A model generated the notes under the pieces. That model saw only the letters and a program-made list of their open reading frames with translations, made no database searches and was not told where the DNA came from. The translations under genes and the position numbers were made by a program. Source: Methylovulum psychrotolerans (GTDB lineage Bacteria; Pseudomonadota; Gammaproteobacteria; Methylococcales; Methylomonadaceae). From it: a stretch of DNA of 64,000 nucleotides. Every line of letters starts with the position of its first letter. The stretch's first letter is position 1. Location of the stretch: positions 1 to 64,000 of the forward strand of contig NZ_PGFZ01000014.1 of NCBI RefSeq assembly GCF_002923755.1. Direction: 5' to 3'. Positions 1 through 9,547 of this stretch are shown here, one piece after another.

Positions 1-159
1 AGGGCATTGGAACACCCCGACCCCGCCGGGATGCTCAACAGTTTGACCCAAATGATAGGGGACGTGTTTAAACTGATGCCTTCCGAAAAGCACCTTTCCG
101 GCAGGGATTTGGGGCGGATGGAAACAACCCCTTCACTAAAGTATAGGGCTGCCGGATGA
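1..159 (+). CDS. C-terminal end of an unidentified protein (partial)
   Basis: The frame is open from the first base of the window to a TGA at 157-159, giving a 52-residue tail rich in Met, Leu and basic residues. I do not recognise the family. The 5' part lies outside the window, so nothing can be said about domains. A hairpin overlaps the stop codon, which would fit a gene end. An open frame of this length can also occur by chance. Confidence 0.3.
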   Translation, partial: RALEHPDPAGMLNSLTQMIGDVFKLMPSEKHLSGRDLGRMETTPSLKYRAAG

Positions 160-175
160 CCGCTTGAAAGCGGTC
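158..175 (+). terminator. Short hairpin at the end of the first reading frame
   Basis: GACCGCTT and AAGCGGTC are perfect inverted repeats separated by two bases (158-165 and 168-175). No T-run follows (the next bases are TGGGCG), so intrinsic termination is uncertain. The stretch 176-318 holds no gene I can support. Confidence 0.25.
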
Positions 176-318
176 TGGGCGAATGTTAAAAACTTGATGA
201 TCGAGTGACAGTATCCGATCTATACGGTTGGAAGCTTAGCCTTTACCGATGCCCTAAAGCGGTACATCCCTTAAAGACTTATGTTTGTCCTGTAAGCCAA
301 ACATAACAACACCTACAA

Positions 319-756
319 ATGGTGTTCTTATCTATTTTCAACCACTATAAAAATGAGCGAACCGTGAGCTACAAAACCCGTTTAATAAAAATGGCCATAA
401 AATGGACACCCACAAAATTGATTTTATGGGTCGCCAATATCAACCTCAAAGGCATTGCAGAGTTGACCGATTTTAGTGTCGACCTAGATGCGCAAACAGC
501 CTTCGTTCAACTAAAATTGGCGGGTGAAGACGAAGCGATTGAAATCTGTTTGGAAGGTTTTGGTGTCGTAAGTGATGGGCAATCTTGCCAAGTTACCCTC
601 CGGTACGCCCAAGCTAATCGGCTCTGGCTGGATAATATACTTGCGCGTATCGTCGGTAAAACGTGGACAATTCCTGTGCCGTCCCAACTTGCCCCCCATA
701 TAGGTTTAGTCACTGACTTATTTAAGGTTGAGGAACCCAAGCCCGAACAAGATTAA
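319..756 (+). CDS. Hypothetical protein, 145 aa
   Basis: This is an unrecognised soluble protein. The longest form starts at ATG 319. A GTG at 364 and an ATG at 391 (MAIKWTPTKLILWV) are in frame and could be the real start; none has a strong ribosome binding site. The central part alternates hydrophobic and acidic residues in a beta-rich pattern, followed by an amphipathic segment and a Pro/Glu-rich, acidic C-terminus. There is no signal peptide, membrane helix or cysteine motif. It stands alone: the previous frame ends at 159 and the next gene begins more than 200 bases downstream. Confidence 0.55.
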   Translation: MVFLSIFNHYKNERTVSYKTRLIKMAIKWTPTKLILWVANINLKGIAELTDFSVDLDAQTAFVQLKLAGEDEAIEICLEGFGVVSDGQSCQVTLRYAQANRLWLDNILARIVGKTWTIPVPSQLAPHIGLVTDLFKVEEPKPEQD

Positions 757-977
757 TTGGCGTAGGGCAAGGGACTGGGCGTTTTGCTTAAGCCATTTGC
801 AGGTGCTTTGCCCTACAAAAGCATAAAAAGCCGCTGTTATGCTTAAGTAGTTTAAGCCGTTCCCATAATCCGTTACAATCATCATAAAAAATGCACATGC
901 TCGCTGTGCCTTCTGTCATGCAGGCGTTTTTCTATGCCGCGCCCACGGTTTCTTTGGTAACTTAAGGACTTTTTTCC

Positions 978-1466
978 ATGTTGGCAACATTCAAACCCGG
1001 CAATGGCATAACCTTGACTATTAGCAGTAATGCCGAGAAAATCTCTTTGGTTTGCGAAGCCTTGCACGCGCTATGCCTGTATGCCAGCGGTAGCCCGGCT
1101 TGTGCGCTTGAAGTCCAACATGCCGCCGTTGAAGCTTTAAACAACGTTATCATCCATGCCTACCACAACCAGCCAAATCATGAAATTATCGTGCGCTGGA
1201 GTCAGGAGGAACGGCTATTGCGCATTGAAATTATCGACACTGGTACCTCCATGACGTTTTTGCCCGAACCGCTATTGCCCGACTTTGCCAAGGAAGGCAG
1301 TCGGGGCTGGTGGATTATCAATGCCTGTGTCGATGATTATTACTACCAAACCATCGGGCAAAGCGAACAAGCCCCGCTTTTACGTCCGGGTGAAAAATAC
1401 CCCGCTATTGCCGCACTGACGGCCCAACCGCATCAAAATATTTTGACTTTTATGAAGCGTTTTTAA
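978..1466 (+). CDS. RsbW-like anti-sigma factor/serine-kinase family ATPase
   Basis: A 162-residue single-domain GHKL (HATPase_c_2) protein. The N-box is visible as EALNNVIIHAY (residues 52-62), the G1 box as EIIDTGT (84-90) and the G2 glycine segment as GSRGWWII (107-114). Proteins of this size and layout bind ATP and either phosphorylate an anti-sigma-factor antagonist or sequester a sigma factor in a partner-switching pathway. No STAS antagonist, PP2C phosphatase or sigma gene is adjacent, so the partner is unknown. The start ATG at 978 follows AAGGAC with suitable spacing. Family assignment is firm; the physiological role is inference. Confidence 0.8.
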   Translation: MLATFKPGNGITLTISSNAEKISLVCEALHALCLYASGSPACALEVQHAAVEALNNVIIHAYHNQPNHEIIVRWSQEERLLRIEIIDTGTSMTFLPEPLLPDFAKEGSRGWWIINACVDDYYYQTIGQSEQAPLLRPGEKYPAIAALTAQPHQNILTFMKRF

Positions 1467-1583
1467 GCGTTAAAAAAAATGGCAGTTTACCCTTAGCCAG
1501 CTATGTCGTAAATAATTAAAAAATTGGCGATTGGTTTTTTGCGGTCACTCGCCCCCTCCCTAATTTATATAGCACAGGTTTTC

Positions 1584-2333
1584 ATGGAAGCGATTGAATA
1601 TGTGATGAAATTGGAATCGGTCTCTTTGTTATATGAAAAAAATATTGGTATAAAAAACCTGACTATCAAGCTTCCTAGGGGTTGTGTGTATGGCTTTCTT
1701 GGACGCAATGGTGCGGGCAAATCGACCACTTTACAAATCCTCAGCGGGGTTATACGGCCGCATAAAGGCCAAATTTCCTTTCACAATGAGCAATCACCTT
1801 TCGTTAAAACGTCTTGGAAAAAACGCATTGGTTATGTAGCTCAAGACCCGGTTTTTCCGCACAACGTTAATGGTGTGCAAACGGCATGGTTTTTGTCCCA
1901 ACTATACCCTAAATGGAGTAATAGCCGATTTATTGAAATGGTCTCAGCCTTTCAACTGCCGCTGACGCGAAAAACAGAAACTTATTCGTTTGGTATGAGA
2001 ACTATGTTATCAATGGCTTTGGCTTATGCTTGCGACCCCGAAGTCTATATTTTGGACGAACCGACTGCTGGTCTTGACCCTGTTTCACGAAGGATTGTGC
2101 TGGATCTGCTTAAACAAGAAACGGCATTGGGCAAATCGGTTATTTTTTCGACACATATCGTTGATGACTTGTTCGATAATTGCCATTATCTAGGCATTAT
2201 TGATTACGGGCAGATGCTTGATGAGGGGGCTATAGTGAAATTTGGCGAGAGTAAAAATAGCCTGGAGGAGGCGTATTTTCAATTGATTAAACACAATAAA
2301 CCATCAGGACATGTTGCTATTAACAGTCGTTAA
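1584..2333 (+). CDS. ABC transporter ATP-binding protein (ABC-2 type)
   Basis: Nucleotide-binding subunit of an ABC-2 exporter. It shows Walker A GRNGAGKST (about residues 40-48), a divergent signature YSFGMR (about 134-139) in place of LSGGQ, and Walker B with D-loop VYILDEPTAGLDP (about 154-166), followed by the switch histidine in FSTHIVDDL. I choose ATG 1584 (CAGG upstream); ATG 1605 is also possible, and an upstream in-frame TTG at 1524 seems unlikely. The 3' end overlaps the next permease gene by 23 bases, so the two are probably co-translated. Spacing and order (ATPase, permease, permease-peptidase) mark a three-gene transporter operon. Substrate unknown. Confidence 0.88.
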   Translation: MEAIEYVMKLESVSLLYEKNIGIKNLTIKLPRGCVYGFLGRNGAGKSTTLQILSGVIRPHKGQISFHNEQSPFVKTSWKKRIGYVAQDPVFPHNVNGVQTAWFLSQLYPKWSNSRFIEMVSAFQLPLTRKTETYSFGMRTMLSMALAYACDPEVYILDEPTAGLDPVSRRIVLDLLKQETALGKSVIFSTHIVDDLFDNCHYLGIIDYGQMLDEGAIVKFGESKNSLEEAYFQLIKHNKPSGHVAINSR

Positions 2334-4197
2334 GTATCTATGGACCAGCAACCGTTCTTCTATAATCGGGTATTGCCTGGTATCAATTGCCTTGACGGCA
2401 ATTATTTTTTACCGTGAAAATGAGAGCTCGGAAGATTTCAATGCACTTGCGCTGGTTAGTTTTTTAAACATTACTTTTTTCATTTGCGGTACTTTCCTGT
2501 GCCGACAAGTTATCTACAAAAATTTCCAAAATGGCGGGCGGTACTTTTTTGCGCCGTTACCTATCGCGCCTTTGAGGATGCGCCTTTACGAACAGGCTTC
2601 CTTTTTTCTTATCGCCTTACTGCCCTATATTTTGGTGTTGCCGACGCTCTTATTTGCCGTCTATTACGCCGGACTCTGGAGTTCTGCCCAAACCGTAAAT
2701 TTCTTGGGGTTTCAGGTATTTTTCTGGATCGTGTTTGCTAATTTCGCGCTTTGCTTGGCGATGACAGGCCGCCTTTGCTGGTATCTGTATTCGGGTGCCA
2801 TTATTGGCTGTAATCTTTACACGCATTACAACGGGAACCACGCTTTACTGTTTTTAAATTTCTTTGATGTTGACAAAATACTCTACAAATCCGAAGCCAT
2901 AAATAGCGGGCTGATAGTCAATTATGGGGGGCTTTGCGTAATCTTGTATGCAATCGCTCTTGCATTGAGTTATTCGGCCAATAAAAACGGCTTTGCATGG
3001 CTCCATGCTAAAGAAACAAGCCTATCCGGCGGGCTTTTTGGGCTATTTTTGGTGTTTGCGCTTATCGGCAATTTTTATTTTACTAATAAGCTAGATGCAT
3101 CTGAGGCTGAATTCAACGGGCTGCATTTAAGCAAGCTTGGCGGTGCGGACAAGGCAAAAGGTTCTGCCAACAGCCGTCAACAGCCCGATTCATTTTGGAG
3201 TTCATCAATCCCTTTAAAAGATGCCGAAATAGCGTTTTACCAGCAGGCAATCAGCCAACTTCATGGCGATGTCTTGATGTTTGCCGACACCTATCAATTG
3301 CGCCTGCCAGCCATCCATTACCAAAACAAACCGGGGCAATATTCTGTAAAGCCCCTAAAAATTCATGCCGATGGGGATAATGCGCTTGAAATCGAATTTG
3401 ATTTTAAGCAATTACAGGCGCATTTTGCCGATACTGAACGTGACATTCTTGTTGAAAACTTGATTAATCTCTCGCGGGGTTGGCTTCTGAAAGAAAACCA
3501 ATTCATTTTTTTGCGCGGCTTAGCCGCACATTGGAGTCAACGGCATTTAGACAAAGCTTTGAGCCACAAAAGGCTGGTGGCATTAACCAAAAGCCCGGCA
3601 TTCAATAAACACTATGCCGCTCGGGCATGGCTTAGCCTTTATCAAGATAGTGGGTCTTGCTTGTTTGATACACTGGCGGCAAACACGGTTGACGGTATCA
3701 GCGCAACGCTCCCAAAAGACGAGTGGATAACTCATATCCAGACCGGACTTAATCTGGATAATTCTTGGGTGCCGTTCCATCTGTTCCGTTCGCTGTTCAA
3801 ATGGTCTGCCAATGTTGAGAATAGAGCCTCAGCGTTGGTTTTGCCTGAGCTTGCCAACAGACCCTACCAGGCTACAGGGACTGCAAGCCAGTCAGAACCA
3901 GTGAGTTATGAATTAGCCTCAACAGAAATTTTTCCTAAAGTCTTCCAACCGACTTATAGCATCCATTACCCAGGCTCTGGGTATAGTGACGTACAAGTCC
4001 ATATTTATGAACATCAAACCCCCGGACGTTTAGTTGATCTTTTGACGATGGAGTCGGAGATTCTTGCCCCCAATAAGACGGCGTATACCGCACAGTCACT
4101 TATGCTTGAGAAAGACAGATTTTCGACCACGTTATCTTGGTATGACAAAGACTTAGATTGTCGGGTCAATTTGCCTTGGCGCTATGTCGAATTATGA
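2311..4197 (+). CDS. ABC-2 type permease with large soluble C-terminal domain
   Basis: A 628-residue membrane protein. Roughly residues 15-250 contain about seven hydrophobic segments (for example near 17-33, 47-65, 91-113, 130-148, 200-215 and 232-252). The rest, from about residue 255, is soluble and has no motif I recognise; it carries no HExxH. It starts inside the ATPase gene (ATG 2311) and its TGA stop overlaps the ATG of the next gene (ATGA at 4194-4197), which indicates translational coupling. I infer that it pairs with the downstream membrane protein to form the transporter's membrane domain. Large extracytoplasmic domains of this kind are unusual for simple ABC-2 permeases. Confidence 0.75.
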   Translation: MLLLTVVKYLWTSNRSSIIGYCLVSIALTAIIFYRENESSEDFNALALVSFLNITFFICGTFLCRQVIYKNFQNGGRYFFAPLPIAPLRMRLYEQASFFLIALLPYILVLPTLLFAVYYAGLWSSAQTVNFLGFQVFFWIVFANFALCLAMTGRLCWYLYSGAIIGCNLYTHYNGNHALLFLNFFDVDKILYKSEAINSGLIVNYGGLCVILYAIALALSYSANKNGFAWLHAKETSLSGGLFGLFLVFALIGNFYFTNKLDASEAEFNGLHLSKLGGADKAKGSANSRQQPDSFWSSSIPLKDAEIAFYQQAISQLHGDVLMFADTYQLRLPAIHYQNKPGQYSVKPLKIHADGDNALEIEFDFKQLQAHFADTERDILVENLINLSRGWLLKENQFIFLRGLAAHWSQRHLDKALSHKRLVALTKSPAFNKHYAARAWLSLYQDSGSCLFDTLAANTVDGISATLPKDEWITHIQTGLNLDNSWVPFHLFRSLFKWSANVENRASALVLPELANRPYQATGTASQSEPVSYELASTEIFPKVFQPTYSIHYPGSGYSDVQVHIYEHQTPGRLVDLLTMESEILAPNKTAYTAQSLMLEKDRFSTTLSWYDKDLDCRVNLPWRYVEL

Positions 4198-6074
4198 AAG
4201 CCATTATTCAGTCGCTGCTATTAGAAACTAAAATAGGCTTAATACGGAATCTGCTGTTTGTCGTCATTAGTGCCTTATTGGTTTTTTTTGAGGCATTTAC
4301 GGATTTCCCATTTAGCCCTCATGCCCAAGCCCAAGAGTATACTTCCAAGGATGAGCAATTACTGGATATTTTGATTTACTGGATTCTTTTTCTCGCTATT
4401 TTTCGGCAATGCGTACTGAGGGATCTGGATAGCCGCATCTATTTCGCCCAACATCCCCTGAATTATAAAAGCCATTTTATTGGCAAATGTATTTTTCTTT
4501 GCTTGATATTCGTCCTGGTTGATCTGCTTGTTTTTGCGGTGCGCGGGTTTTGCGGGTTTTACTATAGTTATTCGCTAGGAGCGTTTACGTTAAATACTTA
4601 TACAGATAGATTAGTGGCCGATATAGCCGGCAGCTTGTTTTCTGGCGGATTTATTTTGTTAATAAGCTTGTTTAGGCCTCTACATTTTGCACTGCTGATT
4701 GTCATTGTGATAGGCGCTTTTGTTCTGGTTGATGCCCAGCCCAATTCAGCAAGTTATGTCCCTTTGTTTGCAGAAAGTTTCCGGCCCAGTTTATTTTGGG
4801 CACCCGTGCCTTGGTTGTTGGGTATGTACCTTTACGAATGGAAAATGACCCGAACGCCTGTTGCAATAGTAGGGTTTGTTCTGCAACGTTATCCTCGGTT
4901 ACAGAAACTACATCTCACTAAAATTGTGCCCGTGTTGATTACGTCAGGGTGTTTAGGGTTTGCCATCTACTTAAATTGGCCGGAGCAGAAATTGTCACCC
5001 ATCCAGAAAGTCAGGCAGGAATTGCTCGGTGCTATACGCCAACTCAGGCATCAAGACAGTACCGAAACTAACTATTTTTCTTTCAAGTTTCAACAAGAGC
5101 ATCAATGGATAGCAGACGAATTGACCCCATTTGCAGACCAGGAATGGCAGCATCTGCATAAGGAATTTGGTATTCCTTTCAAGGAAAAGCCACGCGTAGA
5201 AGTGTTCATAAAACCCTCTGACGAACATACTCTGGGCTCAACACGGGGAACTTTCATTATCATTAATTCGGCAACTACCCATTCTGCTGATGACCAAGGA
5301 GAAAACCTAAAAAAGACGTTTCGGCACGAACTGACACATGTCATAATTAATCGCTTATCTGATTTTCAATTTATAGAAAATGCCGATATTCTTGGCGGCT
5401 TTTTCCATGAAGGTTTGGCCGAGTTAGCCGAACACAACTGGAATACCGACGACCCCGTCTTGTTAGGCGAAGCTGCCCTACACTATAAAGCCTATGATGA
5501 AGGCTTAATGAGCCTCTTACCGAAACTGAGCCAGTTCAGCGACTATGATTATGATGTCAATTACGGTTTGGGTTATGTTTTTTGGGGCGAGTTCGTCAAA
5601 ATATATGGCCGTGGCAAAGTCAAAGATTTTCTTTATGCAGTGGGAGATATAGATGCGCAAGATGGCGAATATAAAGGCATCCAATTTTTGTTTCATCAGG
5701 CCAATTTGGCTAAAATCGACTTGTACAAAGTTTTTCAAGCCAGCGAGCTGACAATGGCAAACGTTTTGAAAGGCTTAGATCCTCAGCTTTTAGCCCAAGT
5801 ACAGGCGCTAAAACATTTTAAGGCCACCCGATTTGAAACCGATAAGATATTGATCCCTTATCTGTTTGAATCCCCTGCCCACGCGCTATGCAAATTTAGG
5901 CAAAATGATTCCCTACATACGCAAACCGAACGCATTGTAAAATGGAGTTACCAGGGAAATACCGGGGGCTTATGCAATCTACCCAAACATAACGGGGATG
6001 AGCTACAACTGCTCATTTATTTTGATAGTGGCATCGTTTTCCGTTCACGATGGATAAAAATGCCAAAAATATAG
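4194..6074 (+). CDS. ABC-2-like membrane protein fused to a gluzincin-type metallopeptidase
   Basis: A 626-residue protein. The N-terminal half has hydrophobic segments near residues 20-38, 58-72, 97-118, 145-181, 200-215 and 243-260. The C-terminal half contains the zinc-protease motif HELTH (residues 378-382), then GGFFHEGLAE (401-410) in which E406 is the likely third zinc ligand. This is the arrangement of M1/peptidase_MA-type gluzincins. ATG 4194 overlaps the stop of the upstream permease; an in-frame TTG at 4158 lies inside that gene and is not preferred. Fusions of ABC-2 membrane domains with M1-like peptidase domains are known in other bacteria. Here I infer an exporter that processes a peptide or protein at the membrane. 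Confidence 0.75.
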   Translation: MKAIIQSLLLETKIGLIRNLLFVVISALLVFFEAFTDFPFSPHAQAQEYTSKDEQLLDILIYWILFLAIFRQCVLRDLDSRIYFAQHPLNYKSHFIGKCIFLCLIFVLVDLLVFAVRGFCGFYYSYSLGAFTLNTYTDRLVADIAGSLFSGGFILLISLFRPLHFALLIVIVIGAFVLVDAQPNSASYVPLFAESFRPSLFWAPVPWLLGMYLYEWKMTRTPVAIVGFVLQRYPRLQKLHLTKIVPVLITSGCLGFAIYLNWPEQKLSPIQKVRQELLGAIRQLRHQDSTETNYFSFKFQQEHQWIADELTPFADQEWQHLHKEFGIPFKEKPRVEVFIKPSDEHTLGSTRGTFIIINSATTHSADDQGENLKKTFRHELTHVIINRLSDFQFIENADILGGFFHEGLAELAEHNWNTDDPVLLGEAALHYKAYDEGLMSLLPKLSQFSDYDYDVNYGLGYVFWGEFVKIYGRGKVKDFLYAVGDIDAQDGEYKGIQFLFHQANLAKIDLYKVFQASELTMANVLKGLDPQLLAQVQALKHFKATRFETDKILIPYLFESPAHALCKFRQNDSLHTQTERIVKWSYQGNTGGLCNLPKHNGDELQLLIYFDSGIVFRSRWIKMPKI

Positions 6075-6126
6075 TGTGGGGCTAAAGCCGATGGCCATAA
6101 AGCGGGGTTTAAGGTGAACCTAAACA

Positions 6127-7275
6127 TCAGCCCTGCCGCTGCATCACCACCTCTTCCTTAGCCGCCCACAGTCCTATGTCGCCGCCATTTAACGCTGTCG
6201 CCATCAGGTCAGGGAATTTGTCCGGCGTACAGGCAAAAGTGGGTACACCTAAGTTGGCGAAGGCTTGTGCCAGATGTGGGTCGTAACTGGGCGCACCGTC
6301 GTCATTGAGGGCTAACAGGGTAATGACTTGGACACCGCTGTTTTTCAGCTCGGCGATACGGGCGACTAAGGCTTTGGCATCGCCGCCTTCGTATAAGTCG
6401 GTGATGAGGATAAGCGAAGTGGCGCGGGGATTGCCGATGCGTTGCTGGCAGTAACTGACGGCGCGGTTAATGTCGGTGCCGCCGCCGAGCTGGACACCGA
6501 ACAGCACTTCTACTGGGTCGGCAAGTTGTTCGGTCAAATCGACAACGGCGGTGTCGAAGACCACTAATTGGGTTTTTAAGGCTGGAATGGAGGCCATGAC
6601 AGCGGCGAAGATGCTGGCGTAAATGACGCTGGTCGCCATAGAGCCGGATTGGTCTACGCACAACAGCACTTCTTTCAGATTTTGGGGCTTTTTGCGCCCG
6701 TAACCTATCAGCCGTTCGGGGATGATGCTTTTATAGTCGGGCTGGTAATGTTTCAGGTTGGCGCGTATCGTCCGCCCCCAATCAATATCGCCGGGTAAGG
6801 GGCGGTTACGCCGCGCCGCCCGGTTAAGGCTACCGCGCAAAGCCTGTTCGGTTTTACTGCGCAAGCGTTGCAACAGTTCGTCCACCAATTTTTGGACCAA
6901 TTGCCGGGCGGTGTCTCTGGATTGTGCCGGCACTAAATGCTTGAGGCTGATAAGGGTGGCGACTAAGTGGATATCCGCTTCGACCCCCGCCAACATTTCC
7001 GGTTGCAGCAACATGGCCCGCATATTCAGACGCTCAAACGCATCCTTTTGTAAGACCCGCACGACATTGGCGGGGAAACGCTCGCGGATGTCGCCCAACC
7101 AACGCGACACTTTTGGGGCGGAAGCGCCCAAGCCTGCCGAACGCGGTTCGGAGCTGTCCTGGTATAGTGCGTTCAGCAAGTTATCTAGCTGAATGTCATC
7201 CTTTCCTAAGCCGGTTTGGTTATCACCGCCCAGCAATAACCGCCAGCGTTTTTGTCTTTCGTCCAGTTCAGCCAT
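6127..7275 (-). CDS. VWA domain protein (YehP-like)
   Basis: A 382-residue protein with a C-terminal von Willebrand A domain. All MIDAS metal-site elements are present: DQSGS at 208-212, a threonine in GGGTD at 267 and an aspartate in ITDLYEGGD at 293. The N-terminal 190 residues are helical and basic, as in proteins that partner MoxR AAA+ ATPases. The gene is last in an operon with SWIM, DUF5691, MoxR and DUF5682 genes and overlaps the DUF5682 gene by 8 bases. Length and neighbours match E. coli YehP (from memory). In MoxR-VWA pairs the VWA protein is thought to link the ATPase to a substrate, often during metal or cofactor insertion. Confidence 0.85.
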   Translation of the reverse strand: MAELDERQKRWRLLLGGDNQTGLGKDDIQLDNLLNALYQDSSEPRSAGLGASAPKVSRWLGDIRERFPANVVRVLQKDAFERLNMRAMLLQPEMLAGVEADIHLVATLISLKHLVPAQSRDTARQLVQKLVDELLQRLRSKTEQALRGSLNRAARRNRPLPGDIDWGRTIRANLKHYQPDYKSIIPERLIGYGRKKPQNLKEVLLCVDQSGSMATSVIYASIFAAVMASIPALKTQLVVFDTAVVDLTEQLADPVEVLFGVQLGGGTDINRAVSYCQQRIGNPRATSLILITDLYEGGDAKALVARIAELKNSGVQVITLLALNDDGAPSYDPHLAQAFANLGVPTFACTPDKFPDLMATALNGGDIGLWAAKEEVVMQRQG

Positions 7276-9544
7276 GATTGTGCGTAACTCCCAAAATGCA
7301 GTCCAGCAACGGCAACACTAAAGCCGCCTGGGTGTGGTCAAAATCCGGCTCAGCAAGGCTTAGGCCAGTGGCAGGCGCGTCATACAACACCTTATCCAAC
7401 AAAGATCGCCGTTCACCGAAAGCAAACGTAGCAAACGTGCGGCGTAATAATGGGGTAATGGCTTCAAAACGCTCCCGCGTCAAACCGCAAATATAAGTGT
7501 CCAATACTTGCCGCAAGCTGTCATCATGCAACAAGGCCAAACCGGTTCCGTTCAATAAGCCTTCCAGCCAACCAGCGGCTTGCGCCGGTTCTTCCGCACG
7601 GGATAACGCTAAGGACAGAGCCTCGGCGACCGCCTCAGCATTAATGACGTGGGCATTTTCCAGCAAACGGTAGCATTTGCCGCACAACACCCCTTGGATG
7701 CCGTCCGTCGCCGCCAAGCGCACTAGCACTTGCTGCCAAGCCGTGTTCAGTTCCGCCTCGTCCAACAGTTGCAGGGCACTATTGACGGTCGCCAAAGCGT
7801 CGGCCATAGTCCGCGCGGTGTCTTCGTCGAGTTGGCGGCATTGGTTGATCAGGCCGATATTGATGCGCACCGTCAGGCTGGCCACCAATTGTTTGAGGGC
7901 GGCGGTATCGGTGGCTCTGACATCACCATAACGGACAATCCGCACCAAGCCCGGCAGGGCTAACATCAGTTCGTCAATTTGGTTGGTTGTGGCGGCACGG
8001 GCTTGTAACACACCCATTGCCGAACTGACGGCGGCGGGCAAATCGGCTAGCAACAGTTGCTGCAAACCTTCCAATAACAACGCCAAGGAACCGGCTTGAC
8101 TTAGCTCGGCAAGCGCGAAGGCGGCGGCGGCACTGGCGATAGCCGTACCCCAGAGATTACGCTCAATCAGCGATAATTCAAATTCAGGCCGCCATTGGAG
8201 CTGCCACGTTTCTTTAAATGTCCCTTTGCTGCGGCTGTCTTTACTGACGCTTCCCCAAGTGATGCCCAGCAATTGCAAGCGGTACAGCAGTACCGAGCGG
8301 TTACGCCCGCTATCGGTACGCAAATCCAATTCCAAAAGCTTTTCTACCGCTTCTTTCTGTAAGCGCAAGCTTTTCAATTGGTGTTGGAAGTCCTGTTGCA
8401 GAGGGGTTTGCGGCATATCATCCGGCACTTGCCCTAAGCGTTCGCTGACCCATAAGCGTTCATCCAAGAGCCTTAAGGCGGTCGGGTCACCTAAGCCGAA
8501 CAGGGTTTGCATGGCTTCCGTCATGTCGCTAGGATTGGGCGGGTGGCGGTCGCGTAACGTCGCCAAGGCTTCCGCCAAGCGCACGGCATCAATGACACTG
8601 GCGGGTGAAATGTCCAAGCCTTGTGTCCGCAGCAGGCGGGCGGCGCGGGTAATCCAGCCGCTACTGACCGCATAATGGCTAGAGTCGGTTTGGTTACGCT
8701 CCCAAAGATAATCATACCAACCGGGTGAAGCCACACCCGCCCCATAGCCGCTGCACCTGCTGATGCGGCTATATGTCCACGGTATCCAAGTGGCGTTGAT
8801 TTTAGTTTTGGGAAGGCCTTTTAATAAAGCGGTATCCTGCTTGGCGGTTATCGGTTGCACTAAGGCGGGTACATGCCAAGCCCCGCACACCACCGCGATC
8901 TTTTGGTAGCCGTCTTTACGCGCTTGGCGTATGCAGCGCCGCATCCAAGCTTCGCGGTATTGTTCGCGCAGACTTAAGGGGCGTTCGGCTTCAATGGCGG
9001 TACGCACGACGCTCATGGCTTCGGCAATGGCGGTAAAAATCTCCCCTTCCTGCGGGTTTTGTTCGACCATTTGTTCCCACCATTGCTCGCCGTCTTCAAA
9101 TCCGGCAGCGTGGGCAAGCAAATCCAAAGGGTCAAAATCCAGCGTTAAGCTATCTATAGCCTCAAGGGGTGAGTTCCCTTCTTCCGCTTCCGTTTCTTGG
9201 ACGGATCCGTTACGCTTTAAAGCGAGGGCGTGGGTTTGCGGTAAGTCGAAAAATTCCAGCGGCGTTTGCGACTGCTGTGCATAACACAGCGTCTGCCATT
9301 CCGGTGAAAAGCGCGTATAAGGGTAAAACACCGCCTCAGCGGGTTGGTCGGTAGCGTAGAACAGTTGCGCGACGGGCGGCTGTAATTGCGGATGGTTAAT
9401 TTGCGCCAGCAAGGGGGCGGCTTCTGCCGGGCCTTCCAGCAAAATTTTATCCGCCGCAAAGCTGGCTAACGCCCGCAAGACACTGTCCGCCGAGCCGGGG
9501 CCGTGGTGGCGTATGCCCAGGTAAAAGACGTTGTCGACTAACAT
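7268..9544 (-). CDS. DUF5682 family protein (YehM-like)
   Basis: A 758-residue cytoplasmic protein. The family hallmark is near the N-terminus (YLGIRHHGPGSA, residues 8-19, followed by LLEGPAE), and a second conserved element, VVCGAWHVPAL, lies near residue 220. The N-terminal motifs recall TraB/EreA-like proteins with conserved histidines and acidic residues, but I would not assign a reaction. The C-terminal half is long, helical and Leu/Ala-rich. ATG 9544 starts three bases after the MoxR gene stop, so it is co-transcribed. E. coli YehM has nearly the same length (from memory) and also sits beside a MoxR ATPase and a VWA gene. Confidence 0.82.
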   Translation of the reverse strand: MLVDNVFYLGIRHHGPGSADSVLRALASFAADKILLEGPAEAAPLLAQINHPQLQPPVAQLFYATDQPAEAVFYPYTRFSPEWQTLCYAQQSQTPLEFFDLPQTHALALKRNGSVQETEAEEGNSPLEAIDSLTLDFDPLDLLAHAAGFEDGEQWWEQMVEQNPQEGEIFTAIAEAMSVVRTAIEAERPLSLREQYREAWMRRCIRQARKDGYQKIAVVCGAWHVPALVQPITAKQDTALLKGLPKTKINATWIPWTYSRISRCSGYGAGVASPGWYDYLWERNQTDSSHYAVSSGWITRAARLLRTQGLDISPASVIDAVRLAEALATLRDRHPPNPSDMTEAMQTLFGLGDPTALRLLDERLWVSERLGQVPDDMPQTPLQQDFQHQLKSLRLQKEAVEKLLELDLRTDSGRNRSVLLYRLQLLGITWGSVSKDSRSKGTFKETWQLQWRPEFELSLIERNLWGTAIASAAAAFALAELSQAGSLALLLEGLQQLLLADLPAAVSSAMGVLQARAATTNQIDELMLALPGLVRIVRYGDVRATDTAALKQLVASLTVRINIGLINQCRQLDEDTARTMADALATVNSALQLLDEAELNTAWQQVLVRLAATDGIQGVLCGKCYRLLENAHVINAEAVAEALSLALSRAEEPAQAAGWLEGLLNGTGLALLHDDSLRQVLDTYICGLTRERFEAITPLLRRTFATFAFGERRSLLDKVLYDAPATGLSLAEPDFDHTQAALVLPLLDCILGVTHNHG

Positions 9545-9547
9545 CGC

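Noticed and set aside
80-94. A 15-base string, CTTCCGAAAAGCACC, shared by the left edge (80-94) and the inside of the MITE-like element (49770-49784).
   Set aside because: A few 15-base matches are expected by chance in 64 kb when all pairs and both strands are counted, and the flanks do not align.
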